From: Candidatus Gastranaerophilales bacterium
Lineage (GTDB): Bacteria > Cyanobacteriota > Vampirovibrionia > Gastranaerophilales > Gastranaerophilaceae
Length of the DNA: 64,000 bases
Reading direction: 5' to 3'
NCBI GenBank assembly: GCA_947624685.1
Contig: CANQLJ010000004.1
Location: 1-64,000, forward strand
Below, piece by piece: positions 38,082 through 48,877 of this stretch. A model generated the notes under the pieces. That model did not search any database. It saw nothing but the letters and a program-made list of their open reading frames with translations, and was not told the DNA's origin. Position numbers and translations under genes: made by a program. The stretch's first letter is position 1, and the number at the start of each line of letters is the position of its first letter.

Positions 38082-38203
38082 GATACTTTTAAAGGGGTTA
38101 TAAATAAAAAATTAAAATGTAGGGGTTAGGTTGTTACATATATATAAAGTATATATAAAATAAATAATTGCTATATATTCTAATATTGTTACAATTCTTA
38201 ATA

Positions 38204-38563
38204 TTAAATCTTTGAAACCACCACAAAAGCAATCGCCTTTTGCTTTTCGTGGGATATTGAAAGAGAAAAATTATAGTTTTTTAATTCATCAATCAAAATA
38301 TTAATATATACTGACCCGTTTGGATTTTTTAAAATTTCAATTTTATTTAAGGGGATTATTTTATCATATAGGTTGGATAGCGCTTTAATCGCGGCTTCTT
38401 TAGCGCAAAATCTGGCCGCAAGATGAGGGGAAGGGAATTTAAAAGAAAAACAATAGTCAAGCTCATTTTTTGTATATATGCGGTTTAAAAAACGGCTGTC
38501 TTTTTGTTCATCTTTGCCTTCAAACCTTGAAATATCTTCAATATCGACACCTATATAAATCAT
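38204..38563 (-). CDS. acpS: Holo-[acyl-carrier-protein] synthase
   Basis: IGVDIEDISRFEG, FPSPHLAARFCAKEAAIKAL, LSISHEKQKAIAFVV. Confidence 0.93.
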   Translation of the reverse strand: MIYIGVDIEDISRFEGKDEQKDSRFLNRIYTKNELDYCFSFKFPSPHLAARFCAKEAAIKALSNLYDKIIPLNKIEILKNPNGSVYINILIDELKNYNFSLSISHEKQKAIAFVVVSKI

Positions 38564-38649
38564 AGAAAAATTTTATTATAAAATTTGATATTTCGCAATA
38601 TTTGTTTAAATAAAATGCCTTTAAAACTGATTTAAAACGGACTTGAAAT

Positions 38650-38692
38650 ATTATGGCGATTAAATTCCGCCCCGGATCTTAATCGCCATAAT
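38650..38692. repeat. Perfect 14-bp inverted repeat downstream of rpsR
   Basis: ATTATGGCGATTAA - 15 nt - TTAATCGCCATAAT. Confidence 0.85.
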
Positions 38693-38715
38693 AATTAATT
38701 TAAAAATTTTTGTTT

Positions 38716-38949
38716 TTAGTTTTCAAAAACATAAGCCATCAAGCTTGCTTCTCTTGCTTTTTTAACGGCATTAGAGAGTATTCTTTGATGTTTTGCGCAG
38801 GTGCCTGTGATTCTTCTTGGAAGAATTTTTCCGGATTCGGATAAAAATCTTTTTAATTTTGATACGTCTTTAAAATCTAAAGAATCTATTTTATCGTTGC
38901 AAAATGCGCAATTTTTCTTCTTTTTAACGTCTTTTAAGTCTTTAGCCAT
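38716..38949 (-). CDS. rpsR: 30S ribosomal protein S18
   Basis: [61 protein letters not shown]. Confidence 0.96.
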   Translation of the reverse strand: MAKDLKDVKKKKNCAFCNDKIDSLDFKDVSKLKRFLSESGKILPRRITGTCAKHQRILSNAVKKAREASLMAYVFEN

Positions 38950-39032
38950 TTTTTTTAATTAATTTCCTTTTCTAGTTTATTCGACCGGATTTTATATATA
39001 GTCTTAATACAATTATTTTATTAAATCAAAAA

Positions 39033-39082
39033 TATTTTACAAGTATTTTACAAGTATTTTGTAAGTATTTTACAAGTATTTT
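39033..39082. repeat. 11-bp tandem repeat (TATTTTACAAG), four copies plus partial, upstream of rpsR
   Basis: TATTTTACAAG / TATTTTACAAG / TATTTTGTAAG / TATTTTACAAG / TATTTT read directly. Confidence 0.9.
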
Positions 39083-39124
39083 TAAAAAAATCCCCTTCCG
39101 TCCCTATTTAAAATACATTTAAAA

Positions 39125-41120
39125 TTACTTCTTCAGCGAATAAAGGTTTATGTAAACCCAATAAGATGAAAGGATTTTTTTAATATAGTTTTTTGTTTCC
39201 AAATAAGGTATATTTTCAACAAAAATATCAACTTCGTCACTTTTGATATTACTGTCATTGAGCCATTTATTGATATTTCCGGGCCCTGCGTTATATGATA
39301 ATATCGCAAGATAGTCGTTTTTCTTGAAAAACTGAGTCAAATAGTCAAAATATTTTACTGCGATTTTGATATTTTCTTCTTCATCTAAAAGATTTTCTTT
39401 TGTTAGAGGTTTTTTCTCGATAAATTTAGCCGTATCAAGCATAACCTGGCCCAGACCCAAAGCACCGACCGAGCTTTTTGCATATTTATTAAAATGACTT
39501 TCTTCCCGAACAAGGCTCATAAAAAGGTAGGGGCTTTGTTCAAATTCAAAAGTATATTTATTTATAATATCTTCATAGACAACCGGGAAAACGAGCTTTA
39601 ACATCTTGTTTGAAAGGTCGATATGGCTGTTTTTAATATCTTTTTTATCGTTTGAAATTTTGGAAAACTCGTCAAGTGCAGCTTTAATTGACGTTGCGTA
39701 ATCTCCTTTTTTATTTAAAACCCAAGATTTTATAAATCCGTCATCTATCTTAAGCTCCTCAATTATCTCCCATTCATCATTATTTGCAAGCTCAAGCAGG
39801 GTTTTGTCTTTAAATATGAATTCATTTAAGTTATTTATGTCATAGCTTTCAATTTGCTTTTTGGTAATCATTTTTTTTGATTTTGACATCTTAAGCGCCC
39901 TTGCGGATAAAAAGGCATAGTAGCTTAAAGGATAGCTGTTTATGACGTTATGAAAAGCTTCTCTGGCTTGTTGGGACTTTTTATTTTTGATTAAAGTTTT
40001 AGCATACCAATAGCCGATTCGAGGAGCGTCTTGGGTATCGACGTAGCTTTCAAGGTGTTTTTTTGCTAATTTTTCACACATTTTATATCTTTTTTGATTA
40101 TAATTAAACCAAAAAACCTCCCAAAGCGAATTTGACGCCCAAACAGATTCCGGATATTTATTCACAATCTCCTCATAGAGCGAAATTTCGCGAACGGATG
40201 AACTTATTTGAGCGAGTTTATAAATAATTGTGGGATATAAAAGGCTCGATTGATAATTTACATATAAGCTTTCCAACACTTGGATTTTAGGGGCTTTTGT
40301 TAAAACAATCAACCTGTCTATTTGAGGCGAAAATTCCTTTTCATCGACAAAAGTTTCTTTGAGCTTGAGCGCTTTTAGAATTGTCTTTTTTTCTTCCTGG
40401 GAATTTTTTAATTCCTTATAACATTTTGCAATTTTATCCCAAGAACTTTCAAAAGGAAGCTTTTTATAGTATTCAAGGGCTTTATCATATTGCATTGTCT
40501 CAAAATATGCTTTTGCAATTGTTTCAATATTATCGTTTGTCAAAAATCCTTGATATTGCGACAGTTTTTCAAGAGCGATTTTGGAATATTTTCCGTTTGG
40601 CGCGTTATCTAAATATTTTATGTAATAGTTTTTGACATCAGCGGAAGTTTTGATATTGAGCGTTTGGGATAACTGCGCGATTTTAAAAGCTGCGGCAATT
40701 CCATAGTCATTTTGCGGATATTTTTCAGCAATGTATTCAAATTTTTGTAATAATAATTTTTCGTCCTTTTTTTCGCTATCCGCGATAAGCGCTTCGTTAT
40801 ATAAAGCCCAAGGCAGAATATGGGGGTTGTTTGTTGATTTTATAATTTCTTTTAATTTAAAATAGGCCGTTTTTTTGTCGTTTAATTTTACCGCGCAGTG
40901 ATATTGCTTTAAAAGCGAAGTCAAATACAGGTTTGAGATGGGTTTGATTTGTTTAAAATTATAATAAGCGTTAGAATAATCGGCCTTGTTATAAAACTCC
41001 GTCCCTTGATTATAGAGCCTTTGAGCATCATTATCACAGGAAGATTTATAAAATATCCCGAAAAAAACAAAAAGGGAAACGAAAACTAACGATATAACCA
41101 GAACTTTAATTTTATCCATA
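39125..41120 (-). CDS. slt: Soluble lytic murein transglycosylase with TPR-like N-terminal region
   Basis: MSLVREESHFNKYAKSSVGALGLGQVMLDTAKFI...LAILSYNAGPGNINKWL. ORF track starts at 41170; MDKIKVLVISLVF at 41120 begins the signal peptide and follows TATATT. Confidence 0.9.
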
Positions 41121-41323
41121 ATTACAATATAACTTAATTTAATATTTTTGTGCAAATTGTAACTAAACATTTTACTAAATTATCGAATAATGTTTTAAAA
41201 AAGTTTTAAAAATACAATTTGATTATGGTTATAAAATATTACGTATATCTTGAATATGATTTTGTTGAAATCGGTTTTTAGTTTTTTTTAAAATGTTTGT
41301 TTCTTTTGAACTTTAAAAACTAT

Positions 41324-41351
41324 TTGTCATAATTATTTTTTATAATATAAT
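41324..41351 (+). promoter_or_regulatory. Sigma70-like promoter of dnaN
   Basis: TTGTCA - 16 bp - TATAAT. Confidence 0.6.
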
Positions 41352-41390
41352 TTAAACAAAAGCTTAAACAAAGCTAAGGAGGTTTTGGCT

Positions 41391-42515
41391 GTGGAAATAG
41401 TTTTAAATAAAGAAGATTTTTCAAATGGGATTAAAATTGTCGAAAAAATTACCGCTCAAAAAGCAATCCAACCCATTTTATCCAACATTTTAATTGAAAC
41501 GGTTTCAAACGACAGAGTCAGATTCGCGGCGACTGATTTAAACCTTGCAATCGACTATAAGGCTCCCGCGATGGTCGAACAACAAGGCGCAATCACTTTG
41601 AGTGCTAAAAAAATCTCCGAAATTGTCTCAAAACTTTCTTCCGTTCAAATTTCACTTAAAACTCAAGAAGATTCCGACAATATCAAAATCAAAGGTGCAA
41701 AAACAGAATTTGACCTCATTGGCTTGAGTGCAAACGATTTTCCTAAAGTAATCGAAGCCCAACAAGGCCAAGACGAAACGATTCTCACGATAAACAAAAA
41801 TGAATTTTCAAAAGCAATCAAACAAGTAATCTTTGCTGTTTCCTCTCAAGAAACACAAGCGGTTTTAACTGGCGTTTGCGTTACGGTTAAAGACAATATT
41901 TTAGAGCTCGCTTCGACAGACGGCAACAGATTAACAAGAATTCAAAAAGAAATTTCAAACCAAATTGAACAAGAAACAAATTTCATCATCCCAGCTAAGA
42001 CCTTAGCTGAAGTTCAAAGAATTTCTTCGATTGTGGATGATGAAAATATTATATTGAAAATTCAAAAAAACAAAATATTATTTGAATTTGAAAACCTGAC
42101 CTTCCAATCAAGGCTCATCGAAGGGACGTATCCTAAATATCAACAATTAATTCCTTCTCAAAGTGAAAAAATTATCACAATAGATAGGATAGAATTAATC
42201 AATGCGATTGAACGTGTGTCGATTATGGTTAATGACAGAACAAACGTCGTTCGCTTTAATTTCACTCACAATCAGCTTGAAATTTCGGCAGATACCCCCG
42301 AAGCCGGACGAAGCAAGGATTATATCGACATAGAATATGAATTTGACGACATGCTGACGGCATTTAACTATAAATATGTCTTAGACGGCTTAAAAAATAT
42401 GGATTCCAAGTTTATCGAGCTTGAAATATCCGATGTTTTGGCAGCAGCAGTATTCAAGCCGCAAGAAGATAAAAATAACTACATTTGTTTGATAATGCCC
42501 GTTAAGGTTCAATAG
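41391..42515 (+). CDS. dnaN: DNA polymerase III beta subunit (sliding clamp), GTG start
   Basis: ILSNILIE, FAATDLNLAI, ASTDGNRLTR, EGTYPKYQQLIP, C-terminal YICLIMPVK. AAGGAGG at 41376-41382 lies 8 nt before GTG 41391; the ORF-track TTG at 41385 is too close. Confidence 0.95.
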   Translation: MEIVLNKEDFSNGIKIVEKITAQKAIQPILSNILIETVSNDRVRFAATDLNLAIDYKAPAMVEQQGAITLSAKKISEIVSKLSSVQISLKTQEDSDNIKIKGAKTEFDLIGLSANDFPKVIEAQQGQDETILTINKNEFSKAIKQVIFAVSSQETQAVLTGVCVTVKDNILELASTDGNRLTRIQKEISNQIEQETNFIIPAKTLAEVQRISSIVDDENIILKIQKNKILFEFENLTFQSRLIEGTYPKYQQLIPSQSEKIITIDRIELINAIERVSIMVNDRTNVVRFNFTHNQLEISADTPEAGRSKDYIDIEYEFDDMLTAFNYKYVLDGLKNMDSKFIELEISDVLAAAVFKPQEDKNNYICLIMPVKVQ

Positions 42516-42523
42516 GTGAATTT

Positions 42524-43459
42524 ATGAAAGTAAGCGTTAAGACCCCTGCAACAATTGCTAATTTAGGCGCGGGATTTGATTCCTTGGGTTTAGCAATACC
42601 GATATATAACATTGTCTCGGTCGAAGAAACGGTTTTGCCCGGAAGCGGCATTGAAATTAATATAATCAACGAAAAAAACAACAACGAAAACGATTTTCGA
42701 GACATTCCAGTCGATAAAAATAATATCGTCTATAAAGCAATCGAGCTTTTGTATAATTTTTTGGGACAAACTCCAAACGAGCTTAAAATCACAATTAAAA
42801 CCCAAATCCCAATTTCAAGAGGGCTTGGTTCGTCGTCTTCGGTTATTGTGGGGGGTTTAATTGCGGCAAATGAACTTTTAGGGCATCCGGCGGATGAGAA
42901 AGTTTTAATGTCCGTCGCAACGGAAATTGAAGGACATCCCGATAACATAACTCCCGCTTTTGTGGGCGGAGTGACTGTTTCATCTTGGGAAGAAGACGGT
43001 TCCGTTATATATCGAAAACTTCCGTGGAATGATGAGTGGAAGCTTATGGTTTGCGTGCCGGATTTTGAATTGAATACTGAAATTTCGCGCTCCGTTCTTC
43101 CAAAGGAAGTGCCTATGAAAGATGCTGTTTATAACCTCAAAAGAACGGCGATGTTTATTGACGCTCTTTATACAAAAGACGAAGAACTTTTGAAATTGGC
43201 GCTAAAAGACAAGCTCCACCAGCCCTACAGAGAAAAATTAATCCCCGGATTGAGCGACATTATGAACAATTTAAAACACATTAACGGCGTAATCGGGACG
43301 GTTTTATGCGGCGCAGGGCCTTCTGTTTTGGTTGTTTATAACGGAATTGGCGCAAGCGAAATTAAAGAAAGCGTTACAAATACTTGGAATTATTTTAACG
43401 TCAAAGCAAATTTTATGAATTTACCCATTGAAAAACAAGGCGCAATGAAAATTGTGTAA
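42524..43459 (+). CDS. thrB: Homoserine kinase
   Basis: VKTPATIANLGAGFDSLGLA, PISRGLGSSSSVIVGGLIAANELLG, GHPDNITPAFVGG. Confidence 0.95.
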   Translation: MKVSVKTPATIANLGAGFDSLGLAIPIYNIVSVEETVLPGSGIEINIINEKNNNENDFRDIPVDKNNIVYKAIELLYNFLGQTPNELKITIKTQIPISRGLGSSSSVIVGGLIAANELLGHPADEKVLMSVATEIEGHPDNITPAFVGGVTVSSWEEDGSVIYRKLPWNDEWKLMVCVPDFELNTEISRSVLPKEVPMKDAVYNLKRTAMFIDALYTKDEELLKLALKDKLHQPYREKLIPGLSDIMNNLKHINGVIGTVLCGAGPSVLVVYNGIGASEIKESVTNTWNYFNVKANFMNLPIEKQGAMKIV

Positions 43460-43467
43460 GGAATTAA

Positions 43468-45408
43468 ATGTCTGACTATAACTTTAAATTTGACTGTATT
43501 GTAGTGGGCGCGGGCCATGCCGGAATTGAAGCCTCTATTTGCGCTTCAAAACTGGGTTTAAAAACCCTTTTAACAACTCTAAATATCGATAACATCGGCC
43601 TAATGCCTTGTAACCCCGCCGTCGGGGGCCCGGCTAAATCTAACCTTGTTCGAGAAATTGACGCGCTCGGAGGGGTTATGGCAGAGCTTGCCGATAGCAC
43701 CTATCTTCAATTAAAAACTCTTAATTCTTCTAAAGGCCCCGCCGTTAGAGCCTTAAGAGCCCAATCGGATAAAAAAGAATATAAAGCGCTTGCTCGAAAA
43801 TATATTGAGCAGCAAGAAAATTTAACATTAAAACAAACACAAATCGTTGATTTAATCGTCGAAAATAACACTATAAAAGGTGTAGTTGATGAACTTGGAA
43901 TTAAATATTATTCCCCAACCGTCATTTTAACGACGGGAACGAGTCTGGATGGCAGAATATTTATAGGTCAAAAATCATTTCCCCAAGGGCGGCTGGGAGA
44001 AAGAAGCGCGCTTGGGCTATCTGAGGCACTAAAAAAATTAAATTTAAAAGTAAGAAAATTAAAAACGGGGACACCCGCTCGAATCGACGGCAGAACAATT
44101 GACTATAATAAACTTGAAATCCACGCGGGAGATATTGTTAAAGACAATATGCCATATTTCTTCAGCTTCAAAAACAATCGCCCCATAAGAGAGCAGTATC
44201 CCTGCTATTTAACAAAAACAAACGAATTAACTCATAAAATAATTAAAGAAAACCTCTCTTTTTCGCCGCTTTATTCGGGACTCATCACAGGCGTCGGCCC
44301 AAGATATTGCCCGAGCATCGAAGACAAGGTCGTAAGATTCGCTCATAACCCTTCGCACCATATTTTTATTGAACCCGAGGGTAAAGACACCTATGAAGTC
44401 TATATCCAGGGCTTTTCGACAAGTTTACCAATTGAAGCTCAATTTCAGATGATTCATAGCTTGCCGGGGCTTGAAAATGCTTCAATGATTAAACCCGCCT
44501 ATGCCGTGGAATATGACAGCGTTTGCGCTTTGGAATTGGATTACGGTTTGATGACAAAAAAAATTAAAGGTCTTTTTTTAGCGGGGCAAATAAACGGCAC
44601 ATCGGGCTATGAAGAAGCCGCAGCACAAGGGCTTGCTGCCGGATTTAACGCAAGAAATTATCTTGATAATAAAGATTACATCAATCTCACGCGCCAAAAT
44701 TCCTATATAGGAACGCTGATTGATGATTTAATCACAAAAGACATAAACGAACCCTACAGAATGCTCACCTCAAGAAGCGAATACAGGCTCATTTTAAGGC
44801 AGGATAACGCCGATATTAGGCTTATGGAGATGGGTTACAGCCAAGGGCTGCAAAAAGAAAGCGAAGTTTTAAGAAAAAGGTTTAAAGAAGAAAATATTGA
44901 AAAACAGTATCAAAAATTAAAAGAATTTAAAATTGAACCAAACGAAAAAAATATCGAAATTTTATCAAAATACCAAGAAGGTTTAGAGCTTAAAACAGAC
45001 GCTTTTTCGCTTTTAAAAAGGCCGAATATCGATTATAACATATTAAAAGAGCTTGGATATAACAGCGAAATTGAAACGGAAGATAAATATCTCATTCGAG
45101 ACATTGAAGAACAAACGCAAATACTGATTAAATATGACGGTTACATCAAAAGACAGGCAAACGAAATTGAAAATCAGCAAAAAATGGAAAATATAAAGAT
45201 TCCTTCAAACATTGACTATTTTTCAATCAAACAGATTTCAACCGAATCAAAAGAAAAATTAACAAAAGTGAAGCCCGAAACAATCGGCCAGGCGCTTCGA
45301 ATCGGCGGAGTGAAGCCTGCGGATGTTTCTGTTTTGATGGTTTTAATTGAGCAGCATAAATTAAAAGCCCATACAACAGACGCTGTTTGCGCTCCCGCAA
45401 TAAAATAA
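43468..45408 (+). CDS. mnmG: tRNA uridine-5-carboxymethylaminomethyl modification enzyme
   Basis: [88 protein letters not shown]. Confidence 0.97.
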   Translation: MSDYNFKFDCIVVGAGHAGIEASICASKLGLKTLLTTLNIDNIGLMPCNPAVGGPAKSNLVREIDALGGVMAELADSTYLQLKTLNSSKGPAVRALRAQSDKKEYKALARKYIEQQENLTLKQTQIVDLIVENNTIKGVVDELGIKYYSPTVILTTGTSLDGRIFIGQKSFPQGRLGERSALGLSEALKKLNLKVRKLKTGTPARIDGRTIDYNKLEIHAGDIVKDNMPYFFSFKNNRPIREQYPCYLTKTNELTHKIIKENLSFSPLYSGLITGVGPRYCPSIEDKVVRFAHNPSHHIFIEPEGKDTYEVYIQGFSTSLPIEAQFQMIHSLPGLENASMIKPAYAVEYDSVCALELDYGLMTKKIKGLFLAGQINGTSGYEEAAAQGLAAGFNARNYLDNKDYINLTRQNSYIGTLIDDLITKDINEPYRMLTSRSEYRLILRQDNADIRLMEMGYSQGLQKESEVLRKRFKEENIEKQYQKLKEFKIEPNEKNIEILSKYQEGLELKTDAFSLLKRPNIDYNILKELGYNSEIETEDKYLIRDIEEQTQILIKYDGYIKRQANEIENQQKMENIKIPSNIDYFSIKQISTESKEKLTKVKPETIGQALRIGGVKPADVSVLMVLIEQHKLKAHTTDAVCAPAIK

Positions 45409-45435
45409 ACTTTTACAATAAAATAAATAGCTTCT

Positions 45436-46248
45436 TTAGCAATATTTAAGACCTGTTTCATCGCACAAGTGATTAAAATATTCTACAGATTCAACAAGCT
45501 CATCTTTTTTAAATATTTCAAAAGTAATTGAAGGATATATATCAATTTCTTTGAGTGTCAAAAGGACGTTTTTTATATCTATGTCTCCTTTAAGAAGGCT
45601 TGAATGGGCGTCTTCGTCTTTATAGTTATTGTGAAAATGCATATGTTTTAGCATAATTCCATATTCTTTTATCCAAGAGGATATTGGAATTTCACTATGG
45701 AGATTACAATGGCCAATATCAATTGTTGCGCCTAAATATGGAGAATTTATTGCGGCAATGAGGTTTCGAATAAGCTCGGGGTTGGGTTCATGGACATTTT
45801 CAATTGTAACCATTATACCGAGTTCAACAAAATTCTTTATAAAATCATTATAAAATTCGATGTTTTTTAAAAAAAACGTATCTTTATATTGTTTTTGTTT
45901 CAATAAATTATTAAAACAGGTGTGAAAAATGACTTTTGAAACATCAAAATATTGCGCTAATTCAAGAGTTTGGTAATATCTTTTTATGCTTGCATTTTGA
46001 ATCAAAGGGTCGCTTGCTGCGATATTAAGATTAGAAAAAAAGCCGTGGAGCGTCACTTCATTATCAAAATCATCTAAGATTGCTCTATATTCTTTTTTAT
46101 TTTTTTCAAAATTTTCTTCCATTTCAGCCAATCTGCCAAATCTGGAAATTTCAAGCCCAAGGTCAAGGTTGCTCGCTATATTTACAGCTTCTTTAAAATC
46201 ATGATATGATACAGTGGATGAAATAAATCTTTGAAGTTTCTTGTTCAT
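45436..46248 (-). CDS. Sugar phosphate isomerase/epimerase-like TIM barrel protein
   Basis: LGLEISRFG, VTLHGFFSNLNIAASD, MVTIENVHEPNPELIRNLI, LGATIDIGHCNLHSEIPISSWIKEYG. ORF track starts at 46275; MNKKLQRF at 46248 follows TATAAT. Confidence 0.8.
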   Translation of the reverse strand: MNKKLQRFISSTVSYHDFKEAVNIASNLDLGLEISRFGRLAEMEENFEKNKKEYRAILDDFDNEVTLHGFFSNLNIAASDPLIQNASIKRYYQTLELAQYFDVSKVIFHTCFNNLLKQKQYKDTFFLKNIEFYNDFIKNFVELGIMVTIENVHEPNPELIRNLIAAINSPYLGATIDIGHCNLHSEIPISSWIKEYGIMLKHMHFHNNYKDEDAHSSLLKGDIDIKNVLLTLKEIDIYPSITFEIFKKDELVESVEYFNHLCDETGLKYC

Positions 46249-46278
46249 ATAAAAATTATAATTTAAAAAACGCAAAAA

Positions 46279-46503
46279 ATGTATATTATTGAATTATTTT
46301 TTAAAATAAAAGAAAGCTTTAAAAAAAGAAAAGTAAAAGAAAACACGGAAAATGAAGATTCGGACGATTCGCTATATGATAATGAAAACGCTTGCGACCA
46401 TCTTTTCGTCCCGATTGATTCAACAGGGAGGATTCTTGCCTGTTCAAAATGCGGAATGATATATAAATTAAAGAAAAATGAGGTTAATCCCTTCAAAAAC
46501 TGA
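46279..46503 (+). CDS. Small protein with CDH...CSKCG putative metal-binding motif, 74 aa
   Basis: ENACDHLFVPIDSTGRILACSKCGMIYKLKKNEVNPFKN; directly upstream of serC. Confidence 0.55.
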   Translation: MYIIELFFKIKESFKKRKVKENTENEDSDDSLYDNENACDHLFVPIDSTGRILACSKCGMIYKLKKNEVNPFKN

Positions 46504-46524
46504 AATAAAATAAAGGAGAATAAA

Positions 46525-47610
46525 ATGACAAACGAAGTTTATAATTTTTCGGCAGGACCTGCGGTTTTACCTAAAAAAGTCTTAGAAATTGCGCAAAAAG
46601 AATTGCTTGATTACCAAGGTACAAAAATGAGCGTAATGGAAATGTCTCACCGCTCAAAGACATTTGAAAATATTGTAAACGGCGCAATTGAAGATTTAAG
46701 AGAATTGTTAAACATTCCAAATAACTATAAGGTTCTTTTTCTGCAAGGCGGAGCGCATCTTCAATTTTCCATGGTGCCGATTAATCTGTTAAAAAACGGT
46801 GTAGCCGATTACATCGTGACGGGTCTTTGGGCAAAAAAAGCCTATAATGAAGCAAAAAAATACGGAAATATTAATAAAATTGCAACAAGTGAGGATAAGA
46901 ATTTTTCTTATATCCCCGATTGCTCTAATTTAGATATTTCGCATGATGCCGATTACGTTTACATTTGCGAAAATAACACAATCTATGGAACAAAATACCC
47001 TGTCCTTCCAAACACAAAAGGAAAAACTCTCGTTTCTGATATGTCATCATGTTTTTTATCAGAACCTGTTGATGTTACTAAATACGGGCTTATTTTTGCG
47101 GGTGCTCAAAAAAATGTCGGCCCTGCGGGAGTTCAAATTGTGATAATAAGAGAAGATTTATTAAGAGATGAATTACCGGTTTGGGCGCCCACGATGCTCA
47201 ATTACAAAATCCATGCGGATAATAACAGTATGTACAACACTCCTCCCTGCTGGGGAATATATATTTGTTCTTTAGTGTTCAAGTGGCTGAAGGATTTGGG
47301 GGGACTAAACAAAATGAAAGAAATAAACCTCAAAAAAGCAAAAATTTTATATGACTTTTTGGATAATTCAAAATTATTTAAAGGAACGGTTGAAAAGTCC
47401 TCGCGCTCGATTATGAATGTGCCTTTTGCGACTGGAAATGACGAATTGGATAAAAAATTCATCGAAGAAGCAAAAGATTTTGGGCTTGTGCAATTAAAGG
47501 GCCATAGAACCGTGGGCGGTATGAGAGCTTCAATATATAACGCAATGCCAATTGAGGGTGTAAAAAAACTCGTTCAATTTATGGAAAAATTTGAAAAAGA
47601 AAACGTATAA
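46525..47610 (+). CDS. serC: Phosphoserine aminotransferase
   Basis: YNFSAGPAVLPKKVLE, GTKMSVMEMSHRSK, LFLQGGAHLQFSMVPINLL, GLIFAGAQKNVGPAGV, GHRTVGGMRASIYNAMP. Confidence 0.97.
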   Translation: MTNEVYNFSAGPAVLPKKVLEIAQKELLDYQGTKMSVMEMSHRSKTFENIVNGAIEDLRELLNIPNNYKVLFLQGGAHLQFSMVPINLLKNGVADYIVTGLWAKKAYNEAKKYGNINKIATSEDKNFSYIPDCSNLDISHDADYVYICENNTIYGTKYPVLPNTKGKTLVSDMSSCFLSEPVDVTKYGLIFAGAQKNVGPAGVQIVIIREDLLRDELPVWAPTMLNYKIHADNNSMYNTPPCWGIYICSLVFKWLKDLGGLNKMKEINLKKAKILYDFLDNSKLFKGTVEKSSRSIMNVPFATGNDELDKKFIEEAKDFGLVQLKGHRTVGGMRASIYNAMPIEGVKKLVQFMEKFEKENV

Positions 47611-47623
47611 GAATTTTGTTAAC

Positions 47624-47662
47624 AAAAAAGACGGGTGGGTTTTATACCATCCGTCTTTTTTT
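47624..47662. terminator. Bidirectional terminator between serC and oadB
   Basis: AAAAAAGACGGgTGG ... CCATCCGTCTTTTTT. Confidence 0.8.
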
Positions 47663-47674
47663 GTTTATAATTTA

Positions 47675-48859
47675 TTATTTGCATATTGCAAGCAAAACAC
47701 CTGCTGCAACGGCTGAACCTATTACGCCTGCGACATTTGGGCCCATAGCATGCATTAAAAGGAAGTTTTGAGGATTTTCTTCCAGGCCCACTTTGTTTGA
47801 AACCCTTGCTGCCATAGGAACCGCGCTGACACCCGCCGAACCAATAAGAGGATTGATTTTTTCTTTTAAGAACAGGTTCATAATTTTTGCCATAATGACA
47901 CCTGCGGCAGTTGCCAGAGAAAATGCCATTATACCAAGGAACAATATTTTTAATGTTTCAACGGTTAAAAAGTGGTCTGCTTGAAGTTTTGAGCCTACAG
48001 TCAAGCCTAAAAATATCGTAACGATGTTAATAAGAGCGTTTTGCATAGTGTCAGAGAGTCTTTCTACAACACCGCATTCTTTGCATAAATTACCAAACGT
48101 CAAAGCGCCGACTAATGGGCAAGCCGAAGGCAATAAAATCATACAAAGAGTTAATACGACGAGCGGAAAAGCGATTTTTTCACGTTTTGAGACTTCTCTT
48201 AACTGCGTCATTTGAATTTGGCGTTCTTTTTTCGTTGTCAAAAGCTTCATAATCGGCGGTTGGATAACGGGAACAAGCGCCATATAAGAATATGCCGCAA
48301 CGGCAATTGAACCTAATAAATCAGGGGATAATTTGCTTGTGACATAAATTGATGTGGGCCCATCCGCTCCCCCTATGATACCGATTGAACCGGCTGATGC
48401 CATATCGAAACCCAACAGAAGGGCTAATAATAACGCTCCAAAGATACCAAATTGAGCAGCTCCGCCTAATAACAGAGTTTTGGGGTTGGCGATTAACGGC
48501 CCAAAGTCTGTCATAGCGCCGACTCCCATAAAGATAATCAGTGGGAATAAACCTTTATCAATCCCAAAGGAAAAGATGATTCCTAAAAATCCGTTAGGGC
48601 CTGCTATTTCTTCACCTAAAGGCATCGGGATGTTTGATAAAAATCCGCCAAATGCGATTGGTACAAGTAATAGAGGTTCATATTGTTTTTTAATTCCAAG
48701 CCACATTAAAAACAGGCATATAACAAGCATTATGGGTTGGCCAAAATGTGATAAAAATTGTTCGACAATTGTGCTGTCAAAATTTTGATGTGCGGTATTT
48801 ATGAAATTATAAATACCCGTTGTCTGCCATAAATCGTGGAAAGTTTCAGCTATATTCAT
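47675..48859 (-). CDS. oadB: Sodium-translocating decarboxylase beta subunit
   Basis: [89 protein letters not shown]. Confidence 0.94.
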   Translation of the reverse strand: MNIAETFHDLWQTTGIYNFINTAHQNFDSTIVEQFLSHFGQPIMLVICLFLMWLGIKKQYEPLLLVPIAFGGFLSNIPMPLGEEIAGPNGFLGIIFSFGIDKGLFPLIIFMGVGAMTDFGPLIANPKTLLLGGAAQFGIFGALLLALLLGFDMASAGSIGIIGGADGPTSIYVTSKLSPDLLGSIAVAAYSYMALVPVIQPPIMKLLTTKKERQIQMTQLREVSKREKIAFPLVVLTLCMILLPSACPLVGALTFGNLCKECGVVERLSDTMQNALINIVTIFLGLTVGSKLQADHFLTVETLKILFLGIMAFSLATAAGVIMAKIMNLFLKEKINPLIGSAGVSAVPMAARVSNKVGLEENPQNFLLMHAMGPNVAGVIGSAVAAGVLLAICK

Positions 48860-48877
48860 AAATTTTCTCTCCTAAAT

